NCBI GenBank assembly: GCA_016302005.1
Contig: JAEDOK010000081.1
Location: forward strand, 1 to 7,850
Source: Oscillospiraceae bacterium
GTDB lineage: Bacteria; Bacillota_A; Clostridia; Oscillospirales; Oscillospiraceae
Reading direction: 5' to 3'
DNA: 7,850 nt
Shown: piece after piece, positions 6,536-7,850 of the stretch
Layout: the number at the start of each line of letters is the position of its first letter
Position numbering within the stretch: the stretch's first letter is position 1
Program-made: the position numbers and the translations under genes
The notes under the pieces: model-generated
The model's database searches: none
Told to the model about the DNA's origin: nothing
What the model saw: the letters and a program-made list of their open reading frames with translations, nothing else

Positions 6536-7549
6536 ATGCTGCGCATTCCCTACCGCAATAAGCTGCTGCTGAAAAAGCTCCTGCGCGTTGTGCTGATCAT
6601 ACTTGCGGCGCTGCTGGTTCTGAGCCTCGTGCTGCTCCTCTATTATGAGCCGTATATTGTTTACGACCGCGACGGCGCACATCTGCGTCTGTCCACCGAC
6701 AGCGGGCAAGCTGCCGTCCCGGAAGCCGCACCGCGTCCGACAGTTGAAGATCCGCTGATCGTTTACGATACAAATGTTCCCACGCAAAAGTCCCTCGCAG
6801 AGACGGGCGGCTACTATATCACAACGGCGATGCTGCAAGACCCGGAAGCGGTATTCGACGCAGTGAAAAAGCTCGAGGAGCCGTGCGCCGTGATGATCGA
6901 GCTGAAAAGCATTTTCGGCAATTTTTACTATTCCACCGCGATCGGCGGCGCCCAAACGGCAGATGTCGATATTGCAACAATCGACCAACTGCTTACATAT
7001 TTGGTCGATAAAGACTTTTATCTGATCGCCGTGATCCCCGCCTTCAGTGACCGCGCCTTTGCCTTAGAGAACCAATCCTGCGGTCTTCCCCTTTCCAGCG
7101 GCGCATTATGGATGGATGAATACGGCTGTTATTGGCTCGATCCCGCAAATGAGACCGTCAAGTCCTATCTGATGCAAATTGCCCGTGAGCTTTCCGGTAT
7201 CGGCGTTCGCGAGGTCGTGTTCTCCGCATTCCGTTTTCCCGAGAGCAGCAGTATTGTCTACGCCTCCGATCAAACAAGCACGGATATTCTCCGGGAGACC
7301 GCTTCGGAGCTGACGAGCTTTTTCACCGGCAGCAATCTCATGATCTCCTTTGAGACGGAGGCCGCGGACTTCCCCGCCGATGCCTGCAAGGGAAGACTCT
7401 ATATTCCGAATGTTGACGGCTCGCAGGTTGAACGCTATGTGCAGCTCTACGGCAAAACCGAAAGCTTGGCAGAGCTTGTCTTCCTCGCCGCCTCCCGCGA
7501 CACCCGCTTCGAAAGCCAGGCCGTCCTGCGCCCCCTCCTGAGCGAATGA
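6536..7549 (+). CDS. Membrane-anchored putative glycoside hydrolase-like protein (DUF4015-type)
   Basis: The product has 337 residues. A basic N-terminus (RNKLLLKK) precedes one long hydrophobic segment at about 15-37, a signal anchor that would place the rest outside the cell. A short proline-containing linker (about 55-75) leads to a domain from about 90 onward. That domain has the TIM-barrel-like pattern of putative glycoside hydrolases of the DUF4015 group. The best match is YWLDPANETVKSYLMQIAREL (spread over 199-219) followed by GIGVREVVFSAFRFP (221-235), where the family usually reads roughly 'GFDEIxFDYIRFP'. The usual aspartate is serine here (S230), so the protein may be catalytically altered or non-enzymatic. 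The assignment rests on motif recall only; substrate and activity are unknown. It lies 21 bases after prmA and is probably co-transcribed, although no functional link is evident. Transcription likely ends at the hairpin at 7761-7793. Confidence 0.75.
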   Translation: MLRIPYRNKLLLKKLLRVVLIILAALLVLSLVLLLYYEPYIVYDRDGAHLRLSTDSGQAAVPEAAPRPTVEDPLIVYDTNVPTQKSLAETGGYYITTAMLQDPEAVFDAVKKLEEPCAVMIELKSIFGNFYYSTAIGGAQTADVDIATIDQLLTYLVDKDFYLIAVIPAFSDRAFALENQSCGLPLSSGALWMDEYGCYWLDPANETVKSYLMQIARELSGIGVREVVFSAFRFPESSSIVYASDQTSTDILRETASELTSFFTGSNLMISFETEAADFPADACKGRLYIPNVDGSQVERYVQLYGKTESLAELVFLAASRDTRFESQAVLRPLLSE

Positions 7550-7562
7550 CCGATTTCTCCCC

Positions 7563-7599
7563 CACGCACCCGTAGGGCGGGGCATGTCCCCGCTGCGTG
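7563..7599. repeat. GC-rich two-part hairpin after the hydrolase-like gene
   Basis: An outer stem CACGCA (7563-7568) pairs with TGCGTG (7594-7599), and an inner stem GCGGGG (7577-7582) pairs with CCCCGC (7588-7593) around a 5-base loop. The left strand carries an 8-base asymmetric bulge. No T run follows. The core, with a GTAGGGCGGGG left side, looks like a dispersed intergenic palindrome of the sort seen in gut Clostridia. Confidence 0.5.
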
Positions 7600-7739
7600 C
7601 AGGAACTGCAACTGTGTACCAACCAACGGTACGAGATTGCCACGACCAGTGTGCGCACCGGTCTCGCAATGACAGATGGAGGAACCCCTCCCGTGTCATT
7701 GCGAGGAGCGCAGCGACGCGGCAATCTCGTGCAGGAACT
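7597..7739. repeat. Inverted repeat pair bounded by 11-base direct repeats
   Basis: The unit at 7694-7730 (TGTCATTGCGAGGAGCGCAG... ending GCAATCTCGT) has an inverted partner at 7631-7674 that begins ACGAGATTGCC and ends CTCGCAATGACA. Both ends match closely; the middles differ. The partner's middle holds its own small palindrome (7645-7662). GTGCAGGAACT occurs as a direct repeat at 7597-7607 and 7729-7739, and GCAATCTC occurs again at 7751-7758. This is typical of a dispersed palindromic repeat. No coding potential is apparent. Confidence 0.7.
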
Positions 7740-7760
7740 ACCGGCTGCATGCAATCTCCT

Positions 7761-7793
7761 CCTGTACCGCCGAGCTGCGGTGCAGGGGTTTTT
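7761..7793 (+). terminator. Intrinsic terminator of the prmA operon
   Basis: CCTGTACCGC (7761-7770) pairs with GCGGTGCAGG (7777-7786) through one T-G wobble around a 6-base loop, and GG plus TTTTT (7789-7793) follow. The stem can extend slightly outward. This is a good intrinsic terminator, about 210 bases after the hydrolase-like stop, at the right edge of the repeat cluster. Confidence 0.75.
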
Positions 7794-7850
7794 AAGAAAT
7801 GTTCATTTGTCAATGATGTGAGACTGAGAAAAAGGCGAAAGCGTTCCAAG
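7794..7850. other. Intergenic tail with no recognisable feature
   Basis: These last bases, A/T-richer than the preceding repeats, show no start codon with a ribosome site and no convincing promoter. A TTGTCA at 7807-7812 has no matching -10 at the usual distance. Together with the two repeats and the terminator to the left, this completes the 300-base stretch after 7549 that holds no gene. Confidence 0.6.

Noticed and set aside
7563..7739. A CRISPR array
   Set aside because: The repeated units are inverted, diverged and too few. There are no evenly spaced direct repeats and no cas genes.
7106..7849. A long minus-strand open frame of 247 codons across the end of the window
   Set aside because: It lies opposite the hydrolase-like gene and runs through the repeat cluster. 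Its composition is not protein-like, it has no ribosome site, and the plus-strand gene has clear family motifs.

Overview
The window looks like a chromosomal segment of an anaerobic Firmicute, most likely a gut-type member of the Clostridia (Oscillospirales-like). This is inferred from moderately high GC with strong AGGAGG-type ribosome binding sites, an S-layer-homology surface protein, the paired M16 proteins of the YmfF/YmfH type, a clostridial-looking Lgt and the style of the intergenic repeats. The species cannot be named from the sequence alone. No phage, transposase, CRISPR, tRNA or rRNA gene was seen.

Layout. Positions 1-177 are non-coding and carry two perfect-stem hairpins. They are followed by a secreted protein on the plus strand with one Ig/cadherin-like domain and C-terminal SLH-like repeats (178-1362). 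A 13-bp-stem hairpin at 1378-1412 separates it from a convergent minus-strand operon. In transcription order that operon reads ymfF-like pseudo-peptidase (5257 to 3992), ymfH-like M16 metallopeptidase (3995 to 2724), lgt (2712 to 1822) and a small acidic coiled-coil protein (1808 to 1422). Its junctions are a 4-bp ATGA overlap, an 11-bp gap and a 13-bp gap, so it is very probably one transcript with coupled translation.

Positions 5258-5551 form a divergent control region. It holds a minus-strand promoter for the M16/lgt operon, a good plus-strand promoter, and a large imperfect inverted repeat of about 146 bp (5376-5521) inside the prmA leader. On the plus strand follow prmA (ribosomal protein L11 methyltransferase, 5552-6514) and, 21 bp later, a membrane-anchored protein related to putative glycoside hydrolases of the DUF4015 type (6536-7549). 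The last 300 bases contain no gene. They hold a cluster of dispersed-repeat-like palindromes ending in an intrinsic terminator (7761-7793).

Functionally the window is mostly housekeeping and envelope biology: lipoprotein maturation (Lgt), translation-factor modification (PrmA, and the M16 pair associated by homology with EF-P modification), and cell-surface proteins. No clearly new multi-gene system is evident. The least explained elements are the long palindromic leader of prmA, the 3' repeat cluster, the hydrolase-like protein that seems to have lost an acidic residue, and the small coiled-coil gene downstream of lgt.
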